Shown: positions 24,142 to 36,747, counted from the stretch's first letter. The stretch: DNA of 64,000 nucleotides from Albula goreensis (GCA_022829145.1 CM040764.1:8355144-8419143); one strand, 5' to 3'. Notes: generated by a model from the sequence alone, not told the origin. Made by a program: numbers and translations.

Positions 24142-27100
24142 TACCCAACATTGGCACAAACGAGGTGATGAGACTCTGGCTGCCGAGCAGTTTTCCTGGC
24201 TGCCACAGCAGAGAAGGTTTGCTTTTCCTGTGTTAACATTTGAATTCCTGTTTCAAATCCCATTTCATGTTTGCCTCACAAAATGAGCCCTTAACAAGGG
24301 TATTTGGTCCTCTGGCACATTCAACAAATGTCTCGTATGGGTTGCCACATCTCCAACATTGCTAACATGTCCCCTTTTCAGATAATGGCCTCTCAAAACC
24401 CTTCACACCCCCCACCCCCCAACATGGTACAATTGTCTTAATGAAATGTTCCCTTCAACTGACAAGCAAAGACATCAGTTTCTTGCCTGTGAAAACTCAA
24501 TTCATTCAGCTTAACCCTTCTTAGTACTTTCCAATTTAAGGACTATTTTCATGTACTCATTTGCATGTGAGGTAGAGGGCACAGCAAAGGGATGGAAGTC
24601 CTGTTTAAGAGTCCCTTCAATCTGAGTTTTGCAAGAGATCTGTGAAGGTTGCCAAACAAGTTTCAGAATTTGTTGTACTTTCATATTAAATGTAAATGAT
24701 TGCAGAACTAATGAATTGTCTGTCTTTCCCAAGTGGGATATTTTGAAACTACACATTTCACTGGAATGAAGACCTCACTGACCAAGACCACCATCTCTAC
24801 ATAAGAGGGTGCAGACAATTTTTCTCAAACACTTGTATGCCCACATAGCCAATACTGCTTCGTGTGTCTTTTTTGTCAGCAGGTTCCAAAACATGGATGT
24901 GCAGAGGTCTGCTGTTCTTGCATATGAAACTTGAAACTCTCCCCCACTGGAAATGGCATACCCCATGATTCATGGTTTAACATTCATCACTTCATTTTGT
25001 GGTCCCCCCCCCTCTCAGTTAAAATATTAAACATTGAAATTGTTTCCAAAAACAAATGTGATTCATTCAAATATGTTGTATTGCTAACAGACTTGCTCTG
25101 GATTCAGTAATGCAAGAAGACAAACATATGCACTCCATATCATTGGCTTAGCAGAATGTCTTGGAGAGGCTTGGGCCCTGACACATTTCACCCCTATTCT
25201 CCTTCAGGGTTGAGAAATTTGGGAGAACAGACATGCACATTACTGACCATGCACAATCAACCAAATATGGTATTCAGACAACATAATACAAAGGGAATGA
25301 TATCAGAACTGTTGAGCGCTCATACAAATGCATATATGCACATGCACGGAGGTGTGAACACACTTGCTCAAATTCTCCCATTATACACTCACAGCCCTCC
25401 CTCAATGTCCTTTGACTGGCCCACATAAACACCCACATCCTAATCCAGCTCTTATAATGAACTGTGTTTTAAAAAAGGCAGAGAATGAGATGAGAGTAGG
25501 ATTACAGACAGGGAGGGGAGAGACCCGATCCAATCCTTTTAGGAGAAAATTTCAGTTTGCTGAATGTGAGGGTGTTTCAGCAAAGCCTGGCTCTGCCTCC
25601 AATAAGCACAGTTGATCTGTGGGATTCAGGTCAGCACTCCAGCCAGCGTCAACACAGGGAGCCAGATAAAACACTGATAAATATTTAACAACCCCTGGAC
25701 CTGCTCAGGCCACAAGAGCTAACATCAGGCCTGCACACACACACACACAGAGGTGCATGTGCAAGATGCATCAACATGAATGCAAGGGTACATGTACATA
25801 CACACGCACATGTACACGCACTCCCCTCGACCATGCCGGCACATCCTGCTCTGGCACTGTCAGAATTTCTGAAAGAAAATTCTCAAATGTATTTGTAACA
25901 CTGTCTTTCCTGCACTTAAAATACACGTAAAGATAAGGTGGGAATACTCCATTGCCATAACCCTCCCTGCCTACCGACACACACTGTTTATCCACCTCAC
26001 ATGCACTGATGGGCCTAAAGCCACACACGCCAAGGCTACTGGGGACAGGGGCTCATGCAGCAGCCATTATAAACTAAAATGCCCCATTCTGGGCGGCCTG
26101 TACGACGTGCACCTTAAATGTAACCTAAGGCACAGTATATAGGGCATGTATGTGAAATTCTATCGAGCATGTATTCACAGCAATGAATTGGCAATATACA
26201 GAAAAACAGAAGTATTATCAACATTTTCCCACACATGGTGCAGTGGTGCGATATTCTGATTCTGACCTCCATTAGTTCTTATTTCAATCTATTTCAAAAC
26301 TTTTTCCTTCCGTCACAGATGGCGGTGCTCCAGCTGGGTACATACGCCCCTCTGGCAAGCCATTTTCAGTGCCTCATCATGCTGCCTCAACCCAACGATC
26401 CAAGGACAAGAAAACAGGGTCTCTTACCTGTTTGTGTATCTCAATGTTCAGCCCGTGTGTGGATGCTTGTCTGACTGCATCAAAGATCTGTTGACACATG
26501 AAAAGATCCCACAGGAATTACAAAACAGATATACAATGATAAGCGCAAGTACAATAGCATAAAAACACACACACACACACACACACACATACCCGACAGC
26601 ATTCACCATGAACCAAGATAAGTTTATGGGAGTGTGAGAGAGACAGTGTCTCTGTATTGATGTAATTATGAAATTTATCTACCGATACCAGGAGTAATGT
26701 TGACTCAGTTGCCAAACAAAGCCCACACAACCACAAATTCTGTAAATGATTGAGTTGTTTTATTTCCACTCAAATATAATTTTTCAAAATTTTATGATTT
26801 ATAGCAACGTAAGGCACATTGTTTTGTTGCGAGCACGACCCGCGTAACGAACAGGAGCCAGTGGAGACAGACACTGCACCTGCAATCTAGAGAGCAGCCA
26901 GCAGAGGGAAACACCTGTGAGACAAATAGGAGCCACCAGAGGGAGACACTGAACTGTCAGGACACAGAGACACCCTTTGGAGGGAGAAAATACCTGCAGA
27001 CACTATACATACAGTCCAAATAGATTGTAACATATAACAGTTTAGAAAAACTCACATAAATAATAATTTAGCTACCGGTATCACGCAGACAGGATCAATA

Positions 27101-29400
27101 TTGACTCTACCTGTAATGAGAGGCCTACCTGTGGTACTGGGCTTGGAGGAACTCAAACTCCTCCTTGTTTCAGTCCAGAGTCTCCAGGACTGTGAACTTC
27201 AGGGGCTGTCCAGCCTACAGAGGGACCTGGGGTAGGAAGGAAAGAGACAAAGCAGACACTGATTTACTGTACTGTAAAACACCTACATGATGCGATACAA
27301 ATAAAATGAATCATTATATGTACATTCACATTCATACATACACCAAGGCCTTACTCATGTGTACAAAGTGTACAAGCCCCATTCAGGCCTCAAGCTGTAA
27401 AGACGCTTGCACTTAAATCAAAGTGTGAGTCCTGCTACTAGGCGTTTGAGCTACGTTCGCACCATTTCCAGCTTTGGCCAGTCCGCATTGGCAAGGCAAC
27501 AACTGGCCCGGCCTCGCTGCTGAATGCCCAGGTGCCTGTGGATGCACGGACCGAGAACATGCTGGCCTCATAACCCTCCGATGACACGGGTAGTATGTGA
27601 TTTGTGGTGTGTCTACAGTGTGTCATCATGGGAATCGAAGTCATGGCCAAGGCTTACATCTCCTGTAGTCGGCAGGCGTTGTGGCTACGGGAGATCAACT
27701 AGTTCTGTGGTAGTTTGGCTTGGGAGAAAAGGAAAACAACACTTCAAATAGGCCCTGTGCAGCCTCCTCTGAGTTTTCTCTTTTTCCTTTTCTCCCTCAC
27801 TTTGTCTTCGGGTAGGGTGACAATGTAATTAGTTTAGACAAGTTAGCTCAGGCCACAGGACAGAGGAAGATGGGCTTGGATGGGGTTCGCCCCTGTAGTC
27901 TCACTGACCTCGATTCACCTTAAAGGAAACTTACAGCCAGACGATTTACCTGCTTTAACCTTTCTCCAGACGCTCACACCATTCACTGCAACACAGGAAA
28001 CTGGAGGTCTACAGAAGGCCTTTCCTGCTTCATAGGATTTTCCATCAACTCCAGCCCTTATTAGTCTAAAGAACAAAAGCCTCCACTGACCCAATCATAA
28101 GCCTTCTGAAAATAAGCAAAGCATGCATTTGTAAATTTACCTTCTTTCACTGTAGCTCTACACTCCGTGCGCCTCGTTTTAGTCCTGGAGGCCCTGCTGG
28201 TCCCAGTGTCTCCGTGTGTCCCTGGACTGGGGATTGGGCTCGTTCTGGATCGGCAGACTGGATCCTTCCACTCTTGATGGATTTGAGCGACTTTCCTCCG
28301 AGTCCTTTTCCCCGGTCTGTTCATGAGTTCAGCCAGGCTCCCTCTCTTTCTCCCAGTCCGTCTCCTCGGTCAGTGTCCCCCTTGGAGTAAAAAAAAAAAA
28401 AACAGCATAAAAAAGTCGTCTGAAAAAGTCGTCTGGAAAATTAGGCTCAGCATTCCCCACATGACATGACCCCTCGCAGTACCAGCACCCCTCCTCTCCA
28501 TTTTTCACCTGTCTGAGGGAAATAAACGCAAACATGCACTCCAAACGCAAACTCACAAACAAACCCCTCCTTCTTCACTCCTCCCTCCACTCTGCATTCA
28601 CACTACCCTCAGCTCAGAGAGAGTCTAATTCAGAGGAGAAAAATTGGGGGTTTTCCTGAATTAAGTGAAGAAAAATGATGGAGGTAATAAAATAAGCACT
28701 GAGCACCGGAGAGCGAGAGAGCACAGCAGGCTTCAGCAACCAGCCCTACGCTGTAATGCAACATGTTAGCATGATAGCTTCAGTAAAAACAGGGCAGCCA
28801 GCACTTAAGGTGGAACAGCGTTGAGGAGGAGACAGACACAGTCAGCTTGGGACAGGGCTGAGCACGTACGTACACACACACACACACAGCACACCCACAA
28901 AAAATACACTTACTCATCCACATCCACATACACTGACACTTACACACAGATTTCCACATGCAAGCACATCCAGAAACACACATCCAGAAACACATATCCA
29001 TACATGTGTACACACCAGCAAAAACTTATACATACAAAATAATACATATTGTCAAACACAGAGGCTCATGTATATGCCTGCATGCACACACACAAACATT
29101 TCAATAAACACACAAGCATTCACTCACATACACACACACACACACACACACTCAAATTCAAACACTTGCACACATATACTCGTACTCAAACACATTCATA
29201 CATACACGCATGCCCATACATGAAAACCGGAAAACAGACATAGTATACAATTCCAATTGCTAGACTATATTATAGTGGATTGTAAAATAAATTTCTTGAG
29301 CCAGGGAGGCTTTCATGTAATTTCTTTGAACCAATACCTCCATCTAGTGGACAAAAGACACAGCTACAGTACGTTTGTCATGTGTGACTCAACCTCATCA
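24142..29400 (-). repeat. Segmental duplication, inverted copy
   Basis: The whole stretch recurs in reverse complement in the right half of the window. 24142-25225 matches 46931-48017 and 60640-61735. 25225-26520 matches 43830-44745. 26520-27440 matches 42905-43830, 44760-45715 and 58860-59890. 27440-28400 matches 41880-42905 and 57890-58935. The end (28400-29400) matches 57180-57890 and 53390-53620. It carries decayed TLE-like exons (listed separately), CA microsatellites near 25736-25750, 26565-26589 and 28874-29150, and a strong CTCF-type core CCATCTAGTGG at 29340-29350. No intact gene is seen. Confidence 0.85.
26428..27226 (-). pseudogene. TLE/Groucho-like Q-domain exons, inverted copy (broken)
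   Basis: Two exon-like pieces lie on the minus strand. 27226-27129 (98 nt), between CTACCCCAG and GTAGGC, encodes [12 protein letters not shown] and [12 protein letters not shown], like exon 2 of TLE genes (family QPFKF...DRIKEEFQFLQAQYHS). 26487-26428 (60 nt), between GTCAACAG and GTAAGAG, ends in GLNIEIHKQ, like the end of the TLE segment YYEMSYGLNIEMHKQ. The exon-2-like piece has two in-frame stops (after VPL and after TLETLD), so this copy cannot code. The family's exon 3 segment is not found between them. The Q domain mediates tetramerisation of these nuclear corepressors. Confidence 0.7.
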
Positions 29401-29735
29401 AAACTCTAATTTGGACCATATGGACACAATCACAAAATCTCAAAACAGAATAAGTAAACGTTAGTAAACGTTAAAAATACAAAACAAACAGAGATCCTGG
29501 CAAAATATTGTGTCAGTGTGTATATGTATGTGCAGGTATATGAATACATGTATGTGTGTATGTATATTTCTTTATTTATTTTTCCTTGTCTTTGTTATGT
29601 TCAGCTATTTTAAGCATTGTAAATTACACTTAGCATTGTTGTTAATATGTTGTTCATGAGATTTTGTATGTTGCTTTGGAAATGTGACTTTTGTTGTCCT
29701 GCCAATAAAGCAAATTGAAATTGAAATTAAAATTG
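29401..29735 (+). mobile_element. LINE 3' end fragment
   Basis: Starts in the ORF2 C-terminal region (GGACACAATCACAAAATCTC), with an internal deletion from GTGTCAGTG straight into the TATG/TG-rich 3' UTR. It ends in GCCAATAAAGC followed by AAATTGAAATTGAAATT. A GA tract follows. Confidence 0.8.
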
Positions 29736-30101
29736 AGAGAGCAAGGGAGAGAGAGAGGGCAAGCGAGAGGCAGCGGGAGAGAGAGAGTAAGAGAGAGAGG
29801 GCGAGCAAGAGGGAGAGAGAGCGAGCGAGGGAGAGAGAGGGCAAGCAAGACAGAGCGAGAGAGAGAGCAAGAGAGAGAGGGCGAGTGAGAGCGAGAGAGG
29901 GCGAGTGAGACAGAAAGAGAGCAAGAGAGAGAGGGCGAGCAAGAGGGAGAGAGGGCGAGCGAGAGAAAGAGAGAGAGGGAGAGAGCAAGAGAGAGAGAGG
30001 GCGAGTGAGAGGGAGAGAGGGCGAGCGAGAAAGAGAGAGAGGAGAGAGCAAGAGAGAGAGGGCGAGTGAGAGGGAGAGAGGGCGAGCGAGGAGAGAGAGA
30101 G
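29736..30101. repeat. GA-rich purine tract
   Basis: About 365 bases of GAGA interrupted by GGGCGAGCGAG and GGGCAAGC steps, entirely between the 3' end of one LINE piece and the truncated 5' end of the next. Long Arg/Glu (and Leu/Ser on the other strand) frames here are low-complexity artefacts. Confidence 0.95.
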
Positions 30102-30940
30102 ATTAATTACTCACACCTGAATCATGAATTACTAATTACTCTTACTTGGGTCTAATTATCAGTACGTCAGGGAAGTTTGTCCTGCCAGTGAATGCATTGA
30201 ACTAGAAGGCATGCAGGGCTTTTTACACCATAAAGAGAAGGCCCTACAATTTAAACCCACCTATTCAAATCTGGATTAAAATGTTTGAAAGTATAATTAA
30301 ACCAATTGCTCTTTATGGTAGTGAAGTGTGGGGCTCCATTATCAAACAAAATTACACCAAATGGGAAAGAAATCCAATAGAATCCCTGCATGCAGAATTT
30401 TGTAAAAATGTTTTAAAATTACAAAGAAAAACTCTGAACAATGCATGCAGAGCAGAATTAGGATTTTATCCATGTGTTATTGATATACAAAAATGGGCAT
30501 TCAAATCTTGGGCCCATTTAAAAAATAGTCATGCAAACACACTTCACCATAAAGCCCTGCTGTATCAAGAACAGAACATAGAAAAGAGTCTCCTCAGCCA
30601 GCTGGTCCTGAAGCTCACTGAACACAACAACACCACCATCAGTCAGCTTCAGGACAGAACCTCAATAACACTTTGAATTAGAGTAAACCAAATTATTAGA
30701 CATCTCAAAAACTCTTATTTGCACCATTGGGACACAATCACAAAATCTCAAAACAGAATAAATTGCTATCGGGCCCTAAATAGAAAATATGAATTGGCAG
30801 AATATCTAGTAAACGTTAAAAATACAAAACAAAGAGAGATACTGGCAAAATATTGTGTCAGTGACCACAGCCTGGCCATCAAAAAGGGCCGACACAGACA
30901 AACTGGGCTGGCCAGAAAGGACAAAAATTGAAATTAAAAT
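30102..30940 (+). mobile_element. 5'-truncated LINE, ORF2 C-terminus, 3' UTR deleted
   Basis: Begins at ATTAATTACTCACACCTGAA like the tandem units further right. It encodes IIKPIALYGSEVWG, then the region up to ISQLQD and SITL, where TGA interrupts, then the next ORF2 segment from IRVNQI-type codons. At about 30925 it jumps from GGCCAGAAAGGACA straight to the terminal AAATTGAAATTAAAATTG, so the Cys/His motif and 3' UTR are missing. Confidence 0.85.
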
Positions 30941-31248
30941 TGAGAGAGCAAGGGGGAGAGAGAGGACAAGCGAGAGGGAGAGCGGGAGAGAGAGAGTAAG
31001 AGAGAGAGGGCGAGCAAGAGGGAGAGAGAGCGAGCGAGGGAGAGAGAGGGCAAGCAAGACAGAGCGAGAGAGAGAGAGCATGAGAGAGAGGGCAAGTGAG
31101 AGGGAGAGAGGGCGAGTGAGACAGAAAGAGAGCAAGAGAGAGAGGGCGAGCGAGAGGGAGAGAGGGCGAGCGAGAAAGAGAGAGAGGGAGAGAGCAAGAG
31201 AGAGAGGGCGAGTGAGAGGGAGAGAGGGCGAGCGAGGGAGAGAGAGAG
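30941..31248. repeat. GA-rich purine tract
   Basis: Same composition and position as the preceding tract, about 308 bases. Confidence 0.95.
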
Positions 31249-31893
31249 ATTAATTACTCACACCTGAATCATTAATTATTAATTACTCTTACTTGGGTCT
31301 AATTATCAGTGCGTCAGGGAAGTCAGCACCTCAATAACACTTTGAATTAGAGTAAACCAAATGATCAAACATCTCAAAAACTCTTATTTGCACCATTGGG
31401 ACACAATCACAAAATCTCAAAACAGAATAAATTGCTACCTGGCCCTAAATAGAAAATATGAATTGGCAGAATATCTGGTCAATTTTAAAAATACAAAACA
31501 ATGAGATCCTGACAAAATATTGTGTCAGTGACCACAACCTGGTCATTGAAAAGGGCCGACACAGACAAACCGGGCTGGCCAGAAAGGACAGGCTGTGTGA
31601 GCAATGTAAGACCAAAGAGGTAGAGACAGAGAAAAAAAACACTTTCTTTTATGTTGCACAAATTACGATAAAGAAAGAGAAATATTCTTTAAAAATATAA
31701 ACATTGTTTTCCCTGACTTTAAAAATTGAAATGATATGGAAAAATGATCAATAATTCTAGGGGAAGGGCCTACAGCACAACAAGCAGCCAAATATGAGGC
31801 CACCTGCCATAAAATAAGGGACAGGAAGAGAACAATCTCCTTATAAACAAAGGGAGAAATAAAAATAATATTAACACGAATATATGTTTGATT
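31249..31893 (+). mobile_element. 5'-truncated LINE copy with internal deletion
   Basis: The common start (ATTAATTACTCACACC) is followed by a deletion of about 500 bases that joins GCGTCAGGGAAG to TCAGCACCTCAATAAC. The shared TGA remains. Downstream, CEQCKTKEVETE is readable but the following His/Cys part is frameshifted by an A run. The 3' UTR is partial, and the copy stops before the terminal AATAAAG. Confidence 0.8.
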
Positions 31894-32927
31894 TGTGGTA
31901 CAGAACACGAATAGGAATGCTCATGATGAATCAGAGAAGAAAATGGGCTTTTGTATTTTATTTAAAAAAAAAAAATTTAAGGATAAACATTATAAGGATA
32001 AACAACAACTGACAGCAGAGCACAGAGGTAACTTCAGACAGGAGGAGAATTTGAGGCCAACAAAAGTGGAAAACAGTACTGGAAAACAGGACTAGATTTT
32101 GGACTTTAAATTATTTTTACTGGAATAATTTTAGATTGCATTACCACAAAATCTGATTGTGCATTTGCCAACAACAAGCAACTAGCTCATAACTAGCCAT
32201 GAAAAGTGACAGTTATGACAGTTGGAACTCTGCCAACAGTGGTAGCAACAGCCACAGAGAATGACACAAATGTATCAATCTCAGACCCCAGCAGCCAATC
32301 AGAGCCAACCACAGCACAGCCAGAGCAGGGATTTGAAATCCAGTACCCTGAGCACCTCAACTCTGCTAAAGCCAGGAAGCTACATAAGGACCAAGTACTG
32401 AGGAGCTTCCCAGAGACCCTGCTGTCAGATTTCTCTGGATCAGAGGACAACAAAATCAGGTGTAATATACTGTCCTATACACAGTACCCTACGGCCTGGC
32501 ATACAGCCCTCTGCCATCTGTATCCAAATATAAAGAGGAATGGAATTAGCAAGGGCAGGCAGATTTCTGTGCATGAAGACTTAGAAACTAACATTCCAGT
32601 GCTGACTATCAACTTACATTATAATGGGACAGTTTTGGTACAAGGATCTGAGAGCAGCCTGGATCGGTTTGAACTGAGCTTTCAGGCCCTAAAAGAACAG
32701 GCAGAGAAATTTAAAAAAGAGCCAGAGCCAAAGACCCAGGAGAGTTACCTCCCTGTCAACACTACACCTGCCAGTGAAGCACCTCCTCCTGTACCCAGTA
32801 CCCCCAGCTCTCCCAAAGTCTTAAACAGCATTAGGACCCTGAGGGACAGCCTGGCCATGCTGGAGCGGGAATTCACTGAGTTCAGGGAAGAGACTCTAAG
32901 CAACCACACTGAGCAGGACAACACTAA
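31894..32927 (+). mobile_element. LINE 5' region and ORF1 fragment (broken)
   Basis: The + strand frame 32206-32991 (261 codons, no upstream ATG in frame before 32215) includes FEIQYPEHLNSAKARK, ILSYTQYPTAWHTALCHLYP, INLHYNGTVLVQGSESSLDR and a Pro-rich linker followed by a predicted coiled coil (about LNSIRTLRDSLAMLEREFTE). I recognise this as the ORF1-type protein that accompanies this fish LINE family; the general role of such ORF1 proteins is nucleic acid binding. An ATG at 32199 opens a different frame that stops after about 22 codons, suggesting a frameshift near the N-terminus. At about 32927 the LINE is cut and continues into duplicated block sequence, so the last ~20 codons are not LINE. 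It lies head to tail after the 3' UTR of the previous copy. Confidence 0.65.
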
Positions 32928-33423
32928 AATTCTCAAATGCATTTGTAACACTGTCTGTCCTGTACTTAAAATGCACGTAAAGATAAGGTGAATACTCCAT
33001 TGCCATAACCCTCCTGCCTACCGACACACCTGTTCACATCCCACCTCCACATGCACTGATGGGCCTGGGCCACACACGCCAAGGCTATTGGGGACAGGGA
33101 GCTCATGCAGCCGCCATTATAAACTACAATGCCCCATTCTGGGCGGCCTGTCTGACGTGCACCTTAAATGTAACCTAAGGCACAGTATATAGGACATGTA
33201 TGTGAAATTCTATAGAGCATGTATTCACAGCAATGAATTGGCAATATACAGAAAAATAGTATTATCAACATTTTCCCACACACTTGGTGTAGTGGTGCGA
33301 TATTCTGATTCTGACCTCCATTAGTTCTCATTTCAATATATTTCAAAATGTTTTCCTTCCGTCACAGATGGTGCACCAGCTGGTACATACGCCCCCTCTG
33401 GCAGAAGCCCTTTCAGTGCCTCA
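32928..33423 (-). repeat. Partial segmental duplication copy
   Basis: Matches 25873-26385 in the same orientation, and 43940-44460 inverted, from AATTCTCAAATGCATTTG to the CTTTCAGTGCCTCATCA segment. It carries no TLE-like exon. Both edges are LINE or GA-tract junctions. Confidence 0.85.
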
Positions 33424-33748
33424 TCAAGTGGGAGAGAGAGAGAGAGGGCAAGCGAGAGGGAGAGAAAGTGGGAGAGAGAGACCATACAAGGGAGAGAGAG
33501 GACGAGCGAGAGGGAGAGGAAGTGGGAGAGAGAGGACGAGTGAGAGGGAGAGAGAGCGAGCAAGGGAGAGAAAGAACAAGAGAGAGAGGGCAGGCAAGAG
33601 GGAGAGAGAGGGCAATCGAGACAGAGAGAGAGAGAGAGCAAGAGAGAGAGGGCGAGTGAGAGGGAGAGAGGGCGAGTGAGAGAAAGAAAGAGAGCAAGAG
33701 AGAGACGGCGAGCGAGAGGGAGAGAGGGCGAGCGAGGGGGAGAGAGAG
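33424..33748. repeat. GA-rich purine tract
   Basis: About 325 bases of GA repeats, here starting directly at the edge of a segmental duplication rather than at a LINE 3' end. Confidence 0.95.
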
Positions 33749-34574
33749 ATTAATTACTCACACCTGAATCATTAATTATTAATTACTCTTACTTGGGTCT
33801 AATTATCGGTGCGTCAGGGAAGTTTGTCCTGGCAGTGAATGCATTGAAGGAGAAGGCATGCAGGGCTTTTTACACCATAAAGAGAAGGCTCTACAATTTA
33901 AACCCACCTATTCAAATCTGGATTAAAATGTTTGAAAGTATAATTAAACCAATTGCTCTTTATGGTAGTGAAGTGCTCCATTATCAAACAAAAATTACAC
34001 CAAATGGGAAAGGAATCCATTATCAAACAAAATTACACCAAATGGGAAAGAAATCCACATAGAATCCCTGCATGCAGAAGGGAACACAACAACACCACCA
34101 TCAGTCACAGACAAAATATTGTGTCAGTGACCACAGCCTGGCCATCGAAAAGGGCCGACACAGACAATCCGGGCTGGCCAGAAAGGACAGGCTGTGTGAG
34201 CAATGTAAGACCAAAGAGGTAGAAACAGAGATTCACTTTCTTTTATATTGCACAAATTACGATAAAGAAAGAGAAATATTCTTTAAAAATATAAACATTG
34301 TTTTCCCTGACTTTAAAAATTGAAATGATGTGGAAAAATGATCAATAATTCTAGGAGAAGGGCCTACAGCACAACAAGCAGCCAAATATGTAGCCACCTG
34401 CCATGAAATAAGGGACAGGAAAAGAACAATCTCTATATAAACAAAGAGAAAAATAAAAAAATAAAAAGAAATATAAGTATGCATATATGTATGTCTGTGT
34501 ATGTGTATATATAGGTATATGTGTATATATGTATGTGCAGGTATATGAATACATGTATGTGTGTGTATGTATAT

Positions 34575-34613
<39 letters not shown>

Positions 34614-34770
34614 TTTTTCCTTGTCTTTGTTATGTTTAGTTATTTTAAGCATTGTAAATTACACTTTGCATTGTTGTTAATATGTTGTTTATGAGATTTT
34701 GTATGTTGCTTTGGCAATATAACTTTTGTTGTCCTGCCAATAAAGCAAATTGAAATTGAAATTAAAATTG
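33749..34770 (+). mobile_element. Tandem LINE unit 1 (rearranged)
   Basis: ORF2 is readable from YLGLIIGASGKF to LYGSEV. It is then disrupted by a local duplication of about 40 bases (CATTATCAAACAAAATTACACC occurs twice) and a deletion of about 500 bases. It resumes at the CVSDHSLAIEKGRHRQ segment, with an intact CX2CX9HX4C motif (34197-34253). Like the next unit it has GAS where the later units have SAS, so these two share ancestry. Confidence 0.85.
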
Positions 34771-34981
34771 AGCGAGCAAGGGAGAGAGAGAGGGCAAGCG
34801 AGAGGGAGAGTGGGAGAGAGAGAGCAAGAGAGAGAGGGCAGGCAAGAGGGAGGGAGAGCGAGCGAGGGAGAGAGAGGGCAAGCAAGACAGAGAGAGAGAG
34901 AGAGAGCAAGAGAGAGAGGGCGAGTGAGAGGGAGAGAGGGCGAGTGAGACAGAAAGAGAGCAAGAGAGAGAGAGAGAGCGA

Positions 34982-35024
<43 letters not shown>

Positions 35025-35077
35025 TGAGAGGAGAGAGGCGAGCGAGAGGGAGAGAGGGCGAGCGAGGGGAGAGAGAG
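34771..35077. repeat. GA-rich purine tract
   Basis: About 307 bases; its last third is purer GA than in the other tracts. Confidence 0.95.
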
Positions 35078-36462
35078 ATTAATTACTCACACCTGAATCA
35101 TTAATTATTAATTACTCTTACTTGGGTCTAATTATCGGTGCGTCAGGGAAGTTTGTCCTGGCAGTGAATGCATTGAAGGAGAAGGCATGCAGGGCTTTTT
35201 ACACCATAAAGAGAAGGCTCTACAATTTAAACCCACCTATTCAAATCTGGATTAAAATGTTTGAAAGTATAATTAAACCAATTGCTCTTTATGGTAGTGA
35301 AGTGTGGGGCTCCATTATCAAACAAAATTACACCAAATGGGAAAGAAATCCAATAGAATCCCTGCATGCAGAATTTTGTAAAAATGTTTTAAAATTACAA
35401 AGAAAAACTCTAATCAATGCATGCAGAGCAGAATTAGGATTTTATCCATTTATTATTGATATACAAAAATGGGCATTCAAATCTTGGGCCCATTTAAAAA
35501 TACTCATGCAAACACACTTCACCATAAAGCCCTGCTGTATCAAGGACAGAACATAGAAAAGAGTCTCCTCAGCCAGCTGGTCCTGAAGCTCACTGAACAC
35601 AACAACACCACCATCAGTCAGCTTCAGGACAGCACCTCAATAACACTTTGAATTAGAGTAAACCAAATTATTAAACATCTCAAAAACTCTTATTTGCACC
35701 ATTGGGACACAATCACAAAATCTCAAAACAGAATAAATTGCTATCTGGCCCTGAATAGAAAATATGAATTGGCAGAATATCTAGTAAACGTTAAAAATAC
35801 AAAACAAAGAGAGATCCTGGCAAAATATTGTGTCAGTGACCACAGCCTGGCCATCGAAAAGGGCCGACACAGACAATCCAGGCTGGCCAGAAAGGACAGG
35901 CTGTGTGAGCAATGTAAGACCAAAGAGGTAGAAACAGAGATTCACTTTCTTTTATATTGCACAAATTACGATAAAGAAAGAGAAATATTCTTTAAAAATA
36001 TAAACATTGTTTTCCCTGACTTTAAAAATTGAAATGATGTGGAAAAATGATCAATAATTCTAGGAGAAGGGCCTACAGCACAACAAGCAGCCAAATATGT
36101 AGCCACCTGCCATGAAATAAGGGACAGGAAAAGAACAATCTCTATATAAACAAAGAGAAAAATAAAAAATAAAAAGAAATATAAGTATGCATATATGTAT
36201 GTCTGTGTATGTGTATATATAGGTATATGTGTATATATGTATGTGCAGGTATATGAATACATGTATGTGTGTGTATGTATATTTATTTATTTATTTATTT
36301 ATTTATTTTTCCTTGTCTTTGTTATGTTTAGTTATTTTAAGCATTGTAAATTACACTTTGCATTGTTGTTAATATGTTGTTTATGAGATTTTGTATGTTG
36401 CTTTGGCAATATAACTTTTGTTGTCCTGCCAATAAAGCAAATTGAAATTGAAATTAAAATTG
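35078..36462 (+). mobile_element. Tandem LINE unit 2
   Basis: A near-complete unit of about 1385 bases: ORF2 C-terminus, TG/TA-rich 3' UTR, a TTTA run (about 36280-36308), AATAAAG terminus. A one-base loss in the A run near 35500 (WAHLK followed by five rather than six A) shifts the frame. The shared TGA follows at about 35650. The second half is open to 36030 and includes CEQCKTKEVETEIHFLLYC. Confidence 0.9.
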
Positions 36463-36747
36463 AGCGAGCAAGGGAGAGAGAGAGGGCAAGCGAGAGGAAG
36501 AGTGGGAGAGAGAGAGCAAGAGAGAGAGGGCAGGCAAGACAGAGAGAGAGAGAGAGAGAGCAAGAGAGAGAGGGCGAGTGAGAGGGAGAGAGGGCGAGTG
36601 AGACAGAAAGAGAGCAAGAGAGAGAGAGAGAGAGCGCGAGCGAAAGGGAAGGAGAGGGAGAGAGGGCGAGCGAGAAAGAGAGAGAGAGAGAGAGCAAGAG
36701 AGAGAGAGGCGAGCGAGAGGGAGAGAGGGCGAGCGAGGGAGAGAGAG
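36463..36747. repeat. GA-rich purine tract
   Basis: About 285 bases, linking units 2 and 3. Confidence 0.95.

Noticed and set aside
24142..25225. Open frames of 70-110 codons shared by three block copies
   Set aside because: The copies differ by frame-changing indels, so protein-level constraint is not evident.
28061..28324. 87-codon frame beginning MNRPGKRTRRKVAQ (minus strand)
   Set aside because: The duplicate at 41968 is frameshifted within a few codons, the copies do not conserve the frame, and no family is recognised.
30855..31253. Arg/Glu-rich and Leu/Ser-rich frames in the GA tracts
   Set aside because: Low-complexity translation of GA/CT repeats; the same occurs in every tract on both strands.
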